This document shows positions 1 to 11,949 of a stretch of DNA of 64,000 bases, in pieces; the stretch's first letter is position 1; each line of letters begins with the position of its first letter. Origin of the DNA: Albula goreensis (taxonomy: Eukaryota; Chordata; Actinopteri; Albuliformes; Albulidae). The notes beneath the pieces were generated by a model that saw only the letters and a program-made list of their open reading frames with translations, did no database searches and was not told the origin of the DNA. Made by a program: the position numbers and the translations under genes. Location: contig CM040764.1 in NCBI GenBank assembly GCA_022829145.1, positions 16,651,361-16,715,360 of the forward strand, in the 5' to 3' direction.

Positions 1-92
1 ATAATTATCCTTTGTTTTGCCATTCTATGGATAGCCTGCTGAGGTGTTTCATATGCTGCCCTGTTTTTCTGATTCCTGTTTACCCTTTGCAG

Positions 93-1641
93 CCCTCCAA
101 TCACCTTCCAGTTCTGGCCCGTTGGCTGCGCCCTCCTGTCGTGGCCCCTCTCCTCGACCTAACAGCTTCCTGTTTCGAATGGGTCAGAGGGAGGATGCCA
201 GGAGAGGTAGGTAGCAGGGAGGTTAAAACTATTGAGCAGCTCATAACTGCTGAATGGATGCCAAACATATGGTCAGTTACCACTTTGTTGTTAAAAGATA
301 AACTGTGTAAACCAAGCAGGCCTACATCCTCTTCAGCACGACCACAAGGTGCTTTGCAATGGAGTAAACTGTCTTCTGGAAAGAACAGAAAATCTGTTAA
401 TTATTAGCCTTTCTGATATGTGATAAAACATATTCCTTCTTTCCTCCCTCTCTCCTTACCACTCTTCCCTTTCTCCCGTTCTCTGTCAGCAGATGGAGGG
501 GTCACAAAGGCTGAGTGTGAAGAGGCGGCGTCTCCTCCTGCCCCAGGGCTGGAGGGAGAGGAGGCAGAGCTGGTGGAGCAGTTGCGTAAGGTGGGAGAAC
601 ACACAGACCACTGATCTCTCACATACCACAAACCCTCAGCACACCACACCAAGGCTGGGAAAGGAGGGCTGTGTCCATCTGCGGATGTCATGCCAACGTC
701 TGCTCCTGAATATTTAATTAGACCCCTCATTTATCTCATCTGACATCTTCATATCATGGGTGGCAATTGAAGACTGTTCCTTTGTCCTGGTTTGAGATGT
801 TTTAACTGTGGTCTGATCAACATGTGAATCAGTGCTGGCACATTAAGCTAATTACTTAAATCATGGGAACTAAAATCCAGAATACACACAGGCCCTCAAG
901 GACCGGAACTGTCCACCCCGGTTACAGCACAACACTGCACTGTACTAAGACAGCATTTTACAAACTGGCCATTCATTCTGCACAGAAAACTTCTTCCATT
1001 TTCCCACCATGAATCTTCCGTGCTACGATCTGAACATGTGTCCCTGTGTAATAAATTCTATTTAAGTGTGTGTGTGACCTGAGGTTGCCTGAGGGTGTTC
1101 TCCCTGTCAGGCTCCTGTTGTTAACACTACAGAGACAGGCAGTTATTTAGAGATTTCAATACACTCTCGGCATTCTGTCTGAGAATGACATTTATAGCAG
1201 GCAAGTGGCAGCTTCGGCACTGATCGGGATCTCAGAGGACAGTGTGTGGAAGTGTGATATATTTAATACACACCTCTTGTCTGTACAATTTTATGTTTGA
1301 ATCACAAGTATCATCTCAGCCTTGTTAACGCTGAGTTGATGTAATTGGTTAGAAAATACTTTCTTCTCACAAGGTCTTGCCAGGGTTATAGCAGAGAGGT
1401 AACAGCTGAGCATGCAAGGTTTCTGAAGTTATATGTCAATTCAGCATGATAGGACGGTGTAGGAATATGTCCTCAAAGTCCCATCTGTGCTTTGTCTTCA
1501 GAACATCGAGTCCCGGCTGAAGGTGTCATTGCCTAGCGACCTGGGAGCAGCTTTGACGGATGGGGTTGTGCTCTGCCACCTGGCCAATCACGTGCGGCCA
1601 AGATCCGTGCCCAGCATCCATGTGCCTTCACCTGCAGTGGT

Positions 1642-1675
<34 letters not shown>

Positions 1676-2785
1676 ATTATGCTGGCTCTGCCTTTGTCAC
1701 TGCTTCATGTGATACACCTTTTAAACATCATTCAGAGTCGTTCTGTTTGTGATGGATTTTGTCACTGTCTCTCCATCGGTCCAGCCCAAATTGACGATGG
1801 CCAAGTGTCGGCGGAATGTGGAGAACTTCCTGGAGGCATGTCGCAGGCTAGGAGTTCCACAGGTGAGGCCAAGTGACATTGCTGCAAAAGTGCATGTGTG
1901 CATGCATGCATGCATGCTGGTATGCTCACATCAGGTTAGGAGGGATTGATCAATCAGAGATCTATACTACAGTCATTGTGTTCATGTATAGATTGTCAAT
2001 GGTATTTTTATATTTGAAATGATTTTTTCTTTGACTACAGATGTTTCCAGACATAGCAATCTCAATAATCTATGTTTTAAGAAAGGCTTGGCTGTAGTGT
2101 GAAGTGCTGCTTTACTTTAAATGACATGCAGGTTACTGAGTAATCCTGGTGTGTGTGGGAATGAGTGAGCGAGCTGATGTGTGTGCTCACGCGTGTGTGT
2201 ATGGGTGTGTGCTGTGGAACCCTGTTCCCGCCACACTTTTACTCAAACACAATCTTGAACGAGTGCCTTGAACACACTATCCCCCTTTAGTGCCTATTTC
2301 CTGCTACTAACAATCTCTATATCTCTCCCTCCCCTCCCCCTCATTCCTCCCTCTCTCTTCCCCACTCTCTCTCTCTCTCTCTCTCTCTCCCTCCCTCTTG
2401 CTCCCTCCAGTCCTGTCAGCCATGATCATTGTCATCTTTATTAGTTCATTATTATCGTGCCATCTGTATATTTTTTGGGTTTTGCTTCTGAAAACTTATG
2501 TTGCACATTTGGTTCATCATTATTTGTATGATTACACATATTATTATTTCATATTTATTATTTTACTTATACCATTCATTGACCCATCCTTATTTTCCTG
2601 CACTGTTTTATCCCCTCACCCCCTGCCACTCAACCCAGGCCCAGCTGTGTCTTCCCCTACACATCCTAGAGGAAAAGGGGCTCCCTCTGGTGGCCGGGAC
2701 AGTAAGTGCACTGTTGGAGCTGGCCCCCCCGAAACACACCTCCACCTCCTCTTCTACCTACACCACCTCCTCCCTTGCCATTTAG
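93..2785 (+). CDS. lrch3: LRCH3-type leucine-rich repeat and calponin-homology protein, C-terminal part (5' end outside window)
   Basis: Five 3' coding exons are visible: 93-206, 493-590, 1502-1639, 1785-1862 and 2639-2785. All junction phases agree; for example the last G of exon 206 joins AT at 493 to give Asp. The first exon carries a Ser/Pro-rich stretch ending RPNSFLFRMGQR, a motif I associate with the LRCH linker. The next exons form the C-terminal calponin-homology domain (QLRK-NIESRLKVSLP, GVVLCHLANHVRP, then KCRRNVENFLEACRRLGVPQ and LPLHILEEKG). The stop is TAG at 2783. LRCH proteins are membrane/cytoskeleton-associated scaffolds that bind DOCK proteins (family knowledge). The leucine-rich repeats must lie upstream of the window. 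The family call is strong; LRCH3 rather than LRCH1, 2 or 4 rests mainly on the neighbouring rpl35a, as in human 3q29. Confidence 0.85.
1644..1674. repeat. (GT)n microsatellite directly after an lrch3 splice donor
   Basis: An uninterrupted GT run begins five bases inside the intron that follows exon 1502-1639 (donor GTCAGT). Confidence 0.95.
1896..1918. repeat. (GCAT)n short tandem repeat
   Basis: Repeated CATG/GCAT tetramers in the lrch3 intron, just after exon 1785-1862. Confidence 0.7.
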
Positions 2786-3259
2786 GATGGACAGACACAC
2801 ACAAAGAGACAGACATGAGGATCCTCCAGTGGATCTGACAAACGCCCACCCTCACTCCCAAAACCCTGGACTTTTCCCTCCCACTTTGACTGACCCCCAA
2901 AACCTGTGGGGGAAGGACTCCCCTCAAACACCCAACCCCCACCCCATAGAGACTGCCACATCCTCAGTATAGTGTACCTCCTTAGAGACAAAGTGAAGAA
3001 GAAGAGGAGAAGGAGGAAGAGGAGAGATTCTCGGCTGTGAGGGTATGGATGTTCTGGAGCCAGAGACTTCAGGTCAGTGATCGCTTCCTCAGGACAGACG
3101 GACTGGACAGACGGACACAGATACAGTCATTCCAGACAGAGAGAGGAAGGAATAAGGAGAGAGGTTTCTTCTTTTTTCATTTTTGAATTCTCCACTTCAT
3201 TTTTATTCCTTCCCTGTGTTCTCTCTTGAGGGGTGTTTCTGTCTCTGGGTCATATTTGT

Positions 3260-3299
3260 TTATTATTATTATTATTATTAATATTATTATTATTATTAT
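3260..3299. repeat. (ATT)n microsatellite
   Basis: About 13 ATT triplets with one ATTAAT interruption, in the lrch3 3' UTR. Confidence 0.9.
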
Positions 3300-3556
3300 C
3301 GTCACACGTACAAGCGTCGTGTGAGATGAAAGGGGGATATATGGTTGGAGTTGTGTTGCCATTCTAAATCAGAGGGTTTTTTCCCCCCTCTGTATGTCTA
3401 TATGTGAGGGTGTCACATGACCTGGGGTGTCCAATCCCTAATCAGGAAATTTTGATGGAGCTGGGCTCTCTAACGGTTTGATGGGGGAACAAAAGATCAT
3501 TGTGTAGTTAAATTAAGTTGTGCACATGCCCAAAGTATCTGCTCTTTGAATCAATG

Positions 3557-3746
3557 ATCCCAAGCTCAAATCCTGGAGGGCGGCAGTGTCTGCTGGTTTT
3601 AGTATGAACCAGAACAGAAGTGGTTCATGAAAGTCATTGATTGACTGATCATATTAATGTTCCATGGCCTTAAATGGCTGCCAATTGAAAGGATATTTTG
3701 CAAACTAGCAGACACCTCTCTGCATAACTGGAGTTTGAGATCCCTT
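3557..3746. mobile_element. Foldback (MITE-like) element in the lrch3 3' UTR
   Basis: The left arm (3557-3602, ATCCCAAGCTCAAATCCTGG...GTCTGCTGGTTTT) is an imperfect inverted copy of the right arm (3697-3746, GCAAACTAGCAGACACC...GGAGTTTGAGATCCC). There is no coding capacity inside. The arm sequence resembles a dispersed non-autonomous repeat I have seen in many teleost genomes, but I cannot assign a family name. Confidence 0.6.
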
Positions 3747-5799
3747 GTTGTGCATTTGGAACACTAAAGTGTCGCATGACTGCATTTTATGACTGTGGCC
3801 TGAAGGTGGCGCTTTGCTGCAGCAGAGAGCACTTGCTCCTGTCTGCAAGTGCAAGGCACTGAGAATATAAGCAGAAAGAGTAAATCATCAGAAACGACAA
3901 GGCTTGGAGCTTAGGAGTGCTACAGAGGTATATCTGGCACCACTGTGTTGGTTTACAGACAGCGAATAGCTGCAATTCAATTGGCCAGTCAACCTGGTAT
4001 GTTAAATGACCCTGCTAGTGTTTCTTTGTATGTCACGCTATGCACAGAGCAGTTGAATAGACACTATAAACTTTATGTTCTATGGTACAATACAGAACCC
4101 TAAGGAGCCACAACACTACACACCAAAACATAACCCAACACTACACCCCCCCAAATGAAACTAAGTATACTCTATACACACCCCAACACTATACACCCAA
4201 ACACAATAAAACACAGCACTGCACACACATTGCAAAATTCAGCACTACACTACTCAGCACTACATGGCCTGACGTAACACAACGCTGTGACAAGCATGTA
4301 ACTGAAGACACTGCAACTACACACAGCACAACCACTCAGAGCTGTGTTAATTGAAATCTTTCTGCTCTTAGTTCTCCATCTATGGGGAGTCGATTGAGGC
4401 AGTGAGGAGTGACTCAGGGTTAATGAGTGTTCAGTCACCTCCTACACCCACACCCACACTCACACACCCAGCTGGAGTTTCACAGCTTTTAACTAACTTT
4501 TTCTGTCTCCAAATCTCCTGTGTAACCTGGGTACACAGGCCTGGCCACGGTCCGTATGCTCTAATGCAATGGAGGGTTATGCTGTTTCACTGACTTATTC
4601 TGGTCACTTTGATTCAATGCTGTTACACAAGCTCACTGACAGGCTTGTGACACGAGATTCATACAGTGTACATGCAGACCTGTCTGATTTGTGCAGTGCT
4701 GTTAAACTGACTGACTGACTCATTCCCGTCACACAGACCGAGACCTGTCACATTCACTCACCAGCTCACTGGTGATTTACTGCCTCAGACCAGGTACTGC
4801 CACAGAGCCTCTGGACTGACCAATATTCTGCCCTAGTAGCATATTAGCCATGCACTTAGGCAAGAAAACCAGTCCTAGACCAGCACCTGGACCAATCTGA
4901 CTCACACACAATGGGTGGAGATTCAGTGGAGTGACATACAGGGGAGGCAGTCTGACAGGTTATCACTGAGAATGACAGTGATCTCACCTCTGTGTTAATA
5001 TGTAGCAGACTGGGGCTGGGGTTACAAGGGCTTATGGGTAAATATTATGGGGATAACTGTGGGGGATCTTTCTTCACTTCTTTTTTGCATGCTGGACGTA
5101 CATGCACAGTTTGGGGAAAAAAAACATTCACCGTACAACAATACAGAAAGAAAAAAAATAGAATTATGTTTTAACATCTTAACTTCATGATTTTACAGGC
5201 TTTGGTCTTTGAAAATGGAAGTTAAGGATAAAATATTTGTAATTGTTATTATTATAAATGAGCTTTTCATTGATGTATAGATATTTTTTATGTTTTTACC
5301 TGAGATGGTGTGTATCAGCTGTTTCCATGGCCACAACTGTGGACCCTCCAACACTGTAGGGTTGTTCACTACGTGATTCTGTACAGTTAATTACATTCCA
5401 TGTGTTTACAATTATGTACTGCTTTCTGTACACTGTAGAGGACTTCCTTTCCTTTACCACAATGCCCCCTTACTGTGTGGAATCTCTTTTTTCCCTATAC
5501 ACTTTAAAAAAATTTTTACAGCATATTTTGAACAGTTGTCCATCAAAACATACTATATCTGGTTTGAAATAAAGAGTTTAAAAGTTTCCTAGAGTTTTAC
5601 TGTGTCTTATATTTTCAGATAGTTAATTGAAACTACAAATCTTACTCTTGTTTATACAATTACTTCTGCATGTATAGGTTAATGAAACATTATCTCATGA
5701 CCACAGACAGCCTTTCTGTAGTATTGAACTATTTTGCTGCTTTAGTTCTTCATGAATTTAAAACCTTAATGAATTAGAAAGGAAGCAGCAGCCATGCGT

Positions 5800-6092
5800 G
5801 TTGAAAAGGATCCCATCTTTATTAAAATGTAGTGGCCATTCTGACATTGTTGCTGTACTTAAATATAATAAATTCATCATGACATCATTACATAAAAATG
5901 GACTGCAAAGTATAGATCAAACACCTTTCCAAATTTGGAGTAGAATTATTTGTCTTCAAGGTTAATTGTAAAAGTGTATTTTATATTAATTTTTTTGGGA
6001 GAAAAATTAAAAAAAAAATACATTTGGATTAGGATTTGGAATGTGATGACCTTTCTAAAATGGACCAAATGTTCTTATAAAAAATCTCTTTT
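5800..6092 (-). other. 3' UTR of the minus-strand coiled-coil gene
   Basis: Minus-strand sequence after the proposed TGA at 6093-6095 is AT-rich and non-coding. A poly(A) signal AATAAA reads on the minus strand at 5823-5818. This puts the gene tail to tail with lrch3, whose signal is at 5568, leaving only about 200 bp between the two ends. Confidence 0.45.
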
Positions 6093-9000
6093 TCACAGGC
6101 TTTTATTCACATATCTCATTGCAGTCTGTCCATTCTTCAACTTTAAATGTATTTTTGCTCTCATCTTGGCAAGTTCTTCTTCATCTCTCTGGTCAGCGTT
6201 GAAGACGTTCTGTGGGAGTTTAAGGGGGAGCTTGGTTTAAGGTTTGCAGCCTCATTTGTACCCATGTCAAAAGTACTGAACCATTTCTTGCAAATGTAGC
6301 TGATTTTTATAAATTTTTATAAATAAAATCAGTAAGTTGATTTTGCCCAAAATAAGGCAGAATGATTGTCATTAAACAGATTATTTCTAATTTCAGACAT
6401 CAGTCCACATATCCTTGAAGTGAACATAAAAAGAAGTTTTTCTGTTCTGTGACACTTATTCTGTTTTTATTCTCCACAGAGGATTGGGGGAAGACGTACC
6501 CAGTGTGACGAAAGACTCTTCAGCAGTCTTAAATTAATCTTGTGTGCAGTCTCTTTGCATTCTGAAACATACCAAGAGGGGACACGACAGCCCCCCTCCT
6601 CGTCCATGAAGCAGGAGCCCAGAGCCCTCTCTGGTGTCTGATCTGAAAATAGAGGTAGTGAACTCTACACTTCAAAAATATGGTGAGGACTTTAGTGAGG
6701 AAATTAATTGCTAAATGCTGTGATGTACATAAGTCTTACAAACTGAGTCGTGTAATTTTAGTACCTGTTCGTTCCTGGATTGCTTCCAGGGATGGTGAGG
6801 CAGTAACCAGGCAGGGAGTGGGATGCTGTTCTGATGTGATGTGTGGAAGGACAGGTGTCCTCCTCTGGCCCTCCTCCACAAGCTCCCCTTCTTCTCTGAG
6901 CCACTTTGGCCCTGTAGTTTCACTGGCTTGTGTCTCACTTTCTGTCTCCATCGCTGCACAGTGGAATAGTGAAAGGCAGTTATGTGCGTGCCCAAGCAGG
7001 ATGTTTCCAGCAGTCCAGCAGTACCAGATGCACCCTTTGAGGCAGAAACTCAGCATTGGGCACAGCTGGCTCCACAACGGCCATTTTTCAGACATGGATT
7101 CAGCAGTGTTCAATTGTTTCCAATCATCTTTTGTTTCCTAGGAGTCACACAACAGTTATACAGCTCTATCCACAAGGAATGCTGTGGGTTTAGAACCATG
7201 GCCATAACTTCTCAATCCCTGCAACAAGAAATTTGATTAGCCTATTGGGCCTTGGACCGAGGTCTGTACTAGACTTCAGTTCCAGTTTTGCCTCACATCT
7301 GTTAACTCTGACAGAGTAAAAGTTGAGTAAATGGAAGCCCTGGAGATTTGCTCCACCTCATACCTTGGTTTTTCACAGACTCTGCTGTCGCTGCTCCCTC
7401 ACCGCAGAGATGAGAACTGCGGTACAGGGTCTCCTCTACAGACCCCCTCAGGGCCTGGAGTTCCCTGAGCTCCTCCAAACCACACTAATGAAGATTCAGA
7501 TTTATTCAGGTCAGACTGAGTGACATTGTCAGATTGGAAGAAAAATAACCAAAATTAGTATTTATAATTTCCAAAAATTAAAGCTTTTAGATTTATTTTA
7601 TTGGATTTATTTGGAGCAAAGGTTCAGGCTTCTGTCACACCTGTGCCACTGTTTCTTTTTCATGCGGAAAAGTGCAGAGCTGAGCTGCTTTGCCAGGTCC
7701 TGTCTCTGTAGCTTCAGAAACCTTCCTCTGTGTGTCCAGCTGCCTCTGCTGCCCTGATATGAGTTGCCTCATGTCTTGAAACCGCTGACTGGACTCCTTT
7801 GGGGGACAGAAAAAATTGTGTTATAAGACAGCTTTCAGTATTGATAGTCTGAATGGAAAACTAATGGAAAAATGCTTCTCTGCAAAAGTAATCTTAGTCT
7901 GGGTCTGTTAAGCATTTTGTAAGCTAATTGTTTATGTATATGTATATACATATATACATCATCTGCATTTCTTTCATTTGGTGAGGAGTGAAGAAATGTA
8001 AGATTTCCTTCACCTGGAGCTCTCGATCCTTGTCCTCCAAGGTTCTGGTGAGGTTTTGGATTTTGGCTTCCTGGTCCTGGAGTTTTACCTCACGTTCAGA
8101 GAGCACCAGCTCCAAAAAGGCCATCTCCTCTTTGGCTTCCACCAACAGTTTTTGTGCCTCCTTTTGACAAGGAACACCAGCATCATTACGAGCACAAAAA
8201 ACATGCTCAATTCCAGCCCATAACACTGTCCAGCCCACAGTGTGTCACATACCACCAAGTCCTCTGTCTTTTTGTCCAGAGCCCCATGAAGCTGTGAAAT
8301 GGCCTGGTTGTCCTCTTTGAGGACATGGGATGCATTGACCTCCAGGTCCTGTATGGCTTTTTCAAAATTGAGCCTGACAGTATGCAGCTCCTCATCTCGC
8401 CTTTTTTGCACGGCCTGCAGGTTCTACAAGAACAGGCATGACAGTGTGTCAGCCACAAGAAATACAGCAAAATACAATCCTTGCAGCTATATCAGAGGTG
8501 GGCAATGAATGCTGTATCTGGATTTTACGTCAGCTTCTGCTCTTCATTATGTGATTGTTCTATTAACTTGCATGACCCCAAATTTTACCTCAATTTTCTT
8601 CTTCCGCTTACACAGGAATTAAATCACCCACACCAGAGCCACAATGTCCTCATACTGATCCAGGACTAACTAACCAAAGCAGTGACCCAGAATCAGTTCA
8701 AACAGCTGGGACAGAAGCATTTAAAAACAGACAACAGCTGACTGTTTCTGTAAGCATCAGTTTTGCGACCATAGACCTGTGCTTAAGTGACTCCCAAGGC
8801 CTGTCATTCACCTGCAGCTCTCGATCCTTCTCCTCAAAGGTTCTGGTGAGGCTGTGGACCTTGGCCTCCTGGTCACCCAGTTTACCCACACACTCAGTGT
8901 TGAGCAATTCCTTACATGCTATTTCCTGTTTGGCCTCAAACAGGAGTCTTTCCACTTCCTTTCAATAGGAGTACCAACATCATCAAGAAGGGAAGACAAA

Positions 9001-10752
9001 ATAAACAATCAAAATTCTCTTTCCAGCTCACACTGATCTTCCCACAACAGTCCCATTACGCTTGTGGAAATGTATCACATAAAAACCTTGTTTGGATCAT
9101 GTACCTCCAAGTCCTCTGATTTCCTGTCTAGGGCCTCCTGAAGCTCAGATACGGACTGTTCTGTCCTTTTTAGGATAAGAGACGTGTTCACCTCCAGCTC
9201 CTGCATCTCTTTTTCAAACGTGGCCCTGACGTTGCATAGCTCAAGGTCTCTACTTTTCTGAAGGTCTTTTAAATTCTATTTCAACAGGAATTAAATTGAG
9301 TCAGCCACTGAAAATACCAGCAGACACATGTCTACTAGCTGCAAAGTGTCCTGAGCAACCACTGATCTAGGGCAACCTAATCCATAGACTGACCCCCATT
9401 TATTTAAATACTGTTCATGGCTATTTCAAGAAAACAACCAGACAACACCAGCCATATTAGATGTTTCGTCCCCAGTTCTGTTGAAAATCTCTGATTGTGC
9501 ATACATTGAACTCTTAACTGTTCTGGCCCAGGATATCTCAATCATATTGTTACTAGCACATCTCAGAGAAAGGAGATGGAGTTGTAACACATTGGAGTGA
9601 GAAGTCACTTCGACATGACCAATGAGTCTCGGAAGCGGTGCTCGTTCTTTAGCATTCCCCAAATGTCAATCACCTGGATCTCTTGATCCTGCTCTTCCAG
9701 GGTTCTCATGAGGTTCTGGACTTTGACCTCTTGGTCCTTCATTTTAGCCTCATAGTCAGTGAACAACATCTCCATAAGGCCCGTCTGTTCTTTTGCCTCC
9801 TTCAGACATTTCTGCAGCTCCTTTTAGCGAGGAGGACCCACATCATACATTGAAAAAACTCAACATCATTGAGTGTGTGGTAAAAGTGTCTCAAGAATAA
9901 TTTCCAGGCTAAATCAGTTTGGGAATATTTGGACATATGAATATCATGTACCTTTGACTCCTCTGTCTTCCTTTTTAGTACTTCCTGAAGTTGAGAAATA
10001 GCCTCGTTGTGCTCTTTGAGGACACATGATGTGTTTTCTGCCAACTCCTGAATTGCTTTTTCCAAGGCCACTCTGACATCGTGTAGTGCCAGTTCACGCC
10101 TTTTCTGTAGAGCTTGCAGCTTCTACATCAACAGGCATTTGTGTGAATTAGCCGAGATGCATCAAAACAGGTCCTACATTTCAAAGTCTGAAGGAACGTA
10201 CCTCCAAGTCCTCAAACCTCCTGTCAAGTGCTTCCTGCAGCCGAGATATGACAGTGTCCTTCTCGTGCAGGGAACCACACATCCCCATCTCCAGCTCCTG
10301 CTTTGACAGGTGCAGCTGTTCAAACACATGCTCCACATGACCAAGTTCAGGGCTGTCCTCACTTGACAGCTCATTCAATCCCTGTTATGACAACAAGAGT
10401 ATGTAAAAATGCAGAGAACCGCATCTGTGCCTAAGCAGCGGTGTGGCCAGCAGAGTTTGTGGCCAACAGATGTATTTGAGGACATTAAAATGTACATCTC
10501 ACTCCACAGATGACCCAGATGCTGAACTGGGTCATCCCATACTGCTCTTTGTGCCTCAAACATCCTGTAAAAAAATTGTGGAATGGGCCTTTTTCATTTT
10601 CATTTCAATTTTGAATTATCTATAAATGAAAGTAAATGGGAACATAATCATAAATAAATCATTCATCTCTAAACAGAGACAGTCACCTCCACTAAAAGGT
10701 GACTCCATACGTTGAAGGATTGTTTGACTTTCTCTGCTGTCATCATGTCCAT
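6093..10752 (-). CDS. Coiled-coil protein with three tandem 106-residue repeats; resembles CDK5RAP2/myomegalin coils only weakly
   Basis: Thirteen exons, read on the minus strand: 10752-10687, 10381-10202, 10122-9952, 9820-9674, 9275-9105, 8958-8812, 8423-8253, 8160-8014, 7796-7641, 7484-7403, 6953-6765, 6642-6500 and 6209-6093. All phases fit and give about 628 residues. Exons 3-8 are three copies of a 57-codon exon (core KRRxxxLHxVRxxFEKAIQ, then ISQLQEALxxKxEDL) followed by a 49-codon exon (core EAKxQNLTRTLEDKDRELQ). Exon 2 (60 codons, ending RLQEALDRRFEDLE) is a diverged copy of the first type. Exon 10 (EELRELQALRGSVEETLY) recalls the short helical motif of CDK5RAP2 and myomegalin. The start chosen is MDMMTAEKVK (G at -3, G at +4), because joining the upstream exon creates TGA. 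No transmembrane segment or enzymatic motif is seen. A centrosomal or microtubule role is only inference. Confidence 0.6.
7403..7484 (-). CDS. Exon of the coiled-coil gene with a CDK5RAP2-like helical motif
   Basis: Acceptor CATTAG and donor GTGAGG flank 82 nt encoding EELRELQALRGSVEETLYRS and a few more residues. The pattern L-x-x-L-R-x-x-(L/V)-E-(E/D)-(S/T) is like the repeated helices I remember in CDK5RAP2 and myomegalin. Phase 0 in and phase 1 out match the neighbouring exons 7796-7641 and 6953-6765. Confidence 0.5.
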
Positions 10753-11197
10753 GTCAAATTTTCTGAAAGAAAACACACGACACATCATTGGCTACACTAA
10801 AAATGTCAGGAAAACAATTATGAGTATTACAATAGATTGCATTTGGCAAGCTTTAGTCACATTATATTTTGAATAAATATTGAATATATTCAATAAAGGT
10901 CATTATTTATTATATAGTTATATTAAATGATACATTTTATGAATGAGGTTTATTTCTTATCCTGTCCGCCCAACTAAACCCACATTCCTTTTGCAAAGAT
11001 TTATGGTCAGAGCAAAGATATATTTCTTTATTTATTTTCTCATATTATTAAGTCATATCTTTTTTAGTTTACATTAATTGACAGAATTTTGCCATTTCTT
11101 TTCCTATCTGAACAAATACACATACCATATGTGCATTTAGAAGGCACTACATCATCTTAGAACAGAGGATAGTTATATTCATTTGATTTGAACTTAC

Positions 11198-11347
11198 CAA
11201 CGCATCAGGTTGTCAGTGTCTGCTTCTCTGCACTTGTAAATCAATTCTAAATAGTAAGAGTCAGTTTTATGACAAAATAGTCTCAGAATTCATATCATAA
11301 CCAAAATAGAATACTCCGTAAACAATCGTACCCTGAACGTCACAGTC
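11198..11347 (-). other. Possible 5' exons of the coiled-coil gene (11347-11332 and 11246-11198)
   Basis: Two segments have good minus-strand splice sites: TTGTTGCAG/GTACGA around 16 nt and TATTTAG/GTAAGT around 49 nt. Together they keep an open frame (DCDVQELIYKCREADTDNLM), but splicing to the 10762 acceptor makes TG+A, a stop. They may be 5' UTR, an alternative first part, or coincidence. Confidence 0.35.
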
Positions 11348-11949
11348 CTGCAACAAATACGTTTCCAAAATTCTTATTGCAATATGTCCAATTATTGACA
11401 TTCAACCAATAAAATAGTGGTTCATATATGTTGTCACAGTAACAAAGTTTTGGTATGGTTTAAATGTTGGTTGGATAGAAGGTGCTGCATTGCAGATTAT
11501 ACGATTATTATTAGAACATTAGAATTATATAATCTATGACTCTGGTGCTAATGGCATTTTGTATTTTATGCGCCATAATAAATCCATTGAAAAATATATT
11601 TTTTAAAAAGTATCGATGGATAATAAAAGTTATTCGAGACTGCTCAAAAGTTTAAATACTTTAAAAGTTGAAATTTTAAAATTGTAAATCAATATGAAAT
11701 ATCTTTCCGTTGCAGTACATTTTGTAAAACAGTTTACCTATAATGCTTTACATTTTGTTCTGACACTTTTGCACACAATATTAATGTCCACATTATCGAA
11801 CTAATAACTAACAAATTGTTTCCGCTCCAGCCCAAATGATTCACTTTCAAAATGAAATTATTCTGTTCTTTAGATCCATTGATGTAACCTCTTATAAAAA
11901 CAGAACCTGCACACATTTTGCCTGTTATCAGATTAGTTTATTCACTAAC

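Larger units (their letters stand above)
2786..5590 (+). other. lrch3: lrch3 3' untranslated region
   Basis: No coding continuation is seen after the TAG at 2783. The first good poly(A) signal on this strand is AATAAA at 5568-5573, giving a 3' UTR of about 2.8 kb. It contains an (ATT)n tract near 3260 and a foldback element at 3557-3746. The exact cleavage site and any shorter isoforms are not determined. Confidence 0.55.

Noticed and set aside
7641..7796. A coil-like alternative frame (KLQRQDLAKQLSSALF) in an exon of the minus-strand gene, suggesting a frameshift or pseudogene
   Set aside because: The other frame is open through the whole 156-nt exon and fits phase 0 at both splice sites, so no frameshift is needed.
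10752..11246. Selenocysteine reading of the TGA formed at the 5' exon junction of the coiled-coil gene
   Set aside because: No SECIS-like element was looked for or seen, and a simple downstream ATG start explains the gene.
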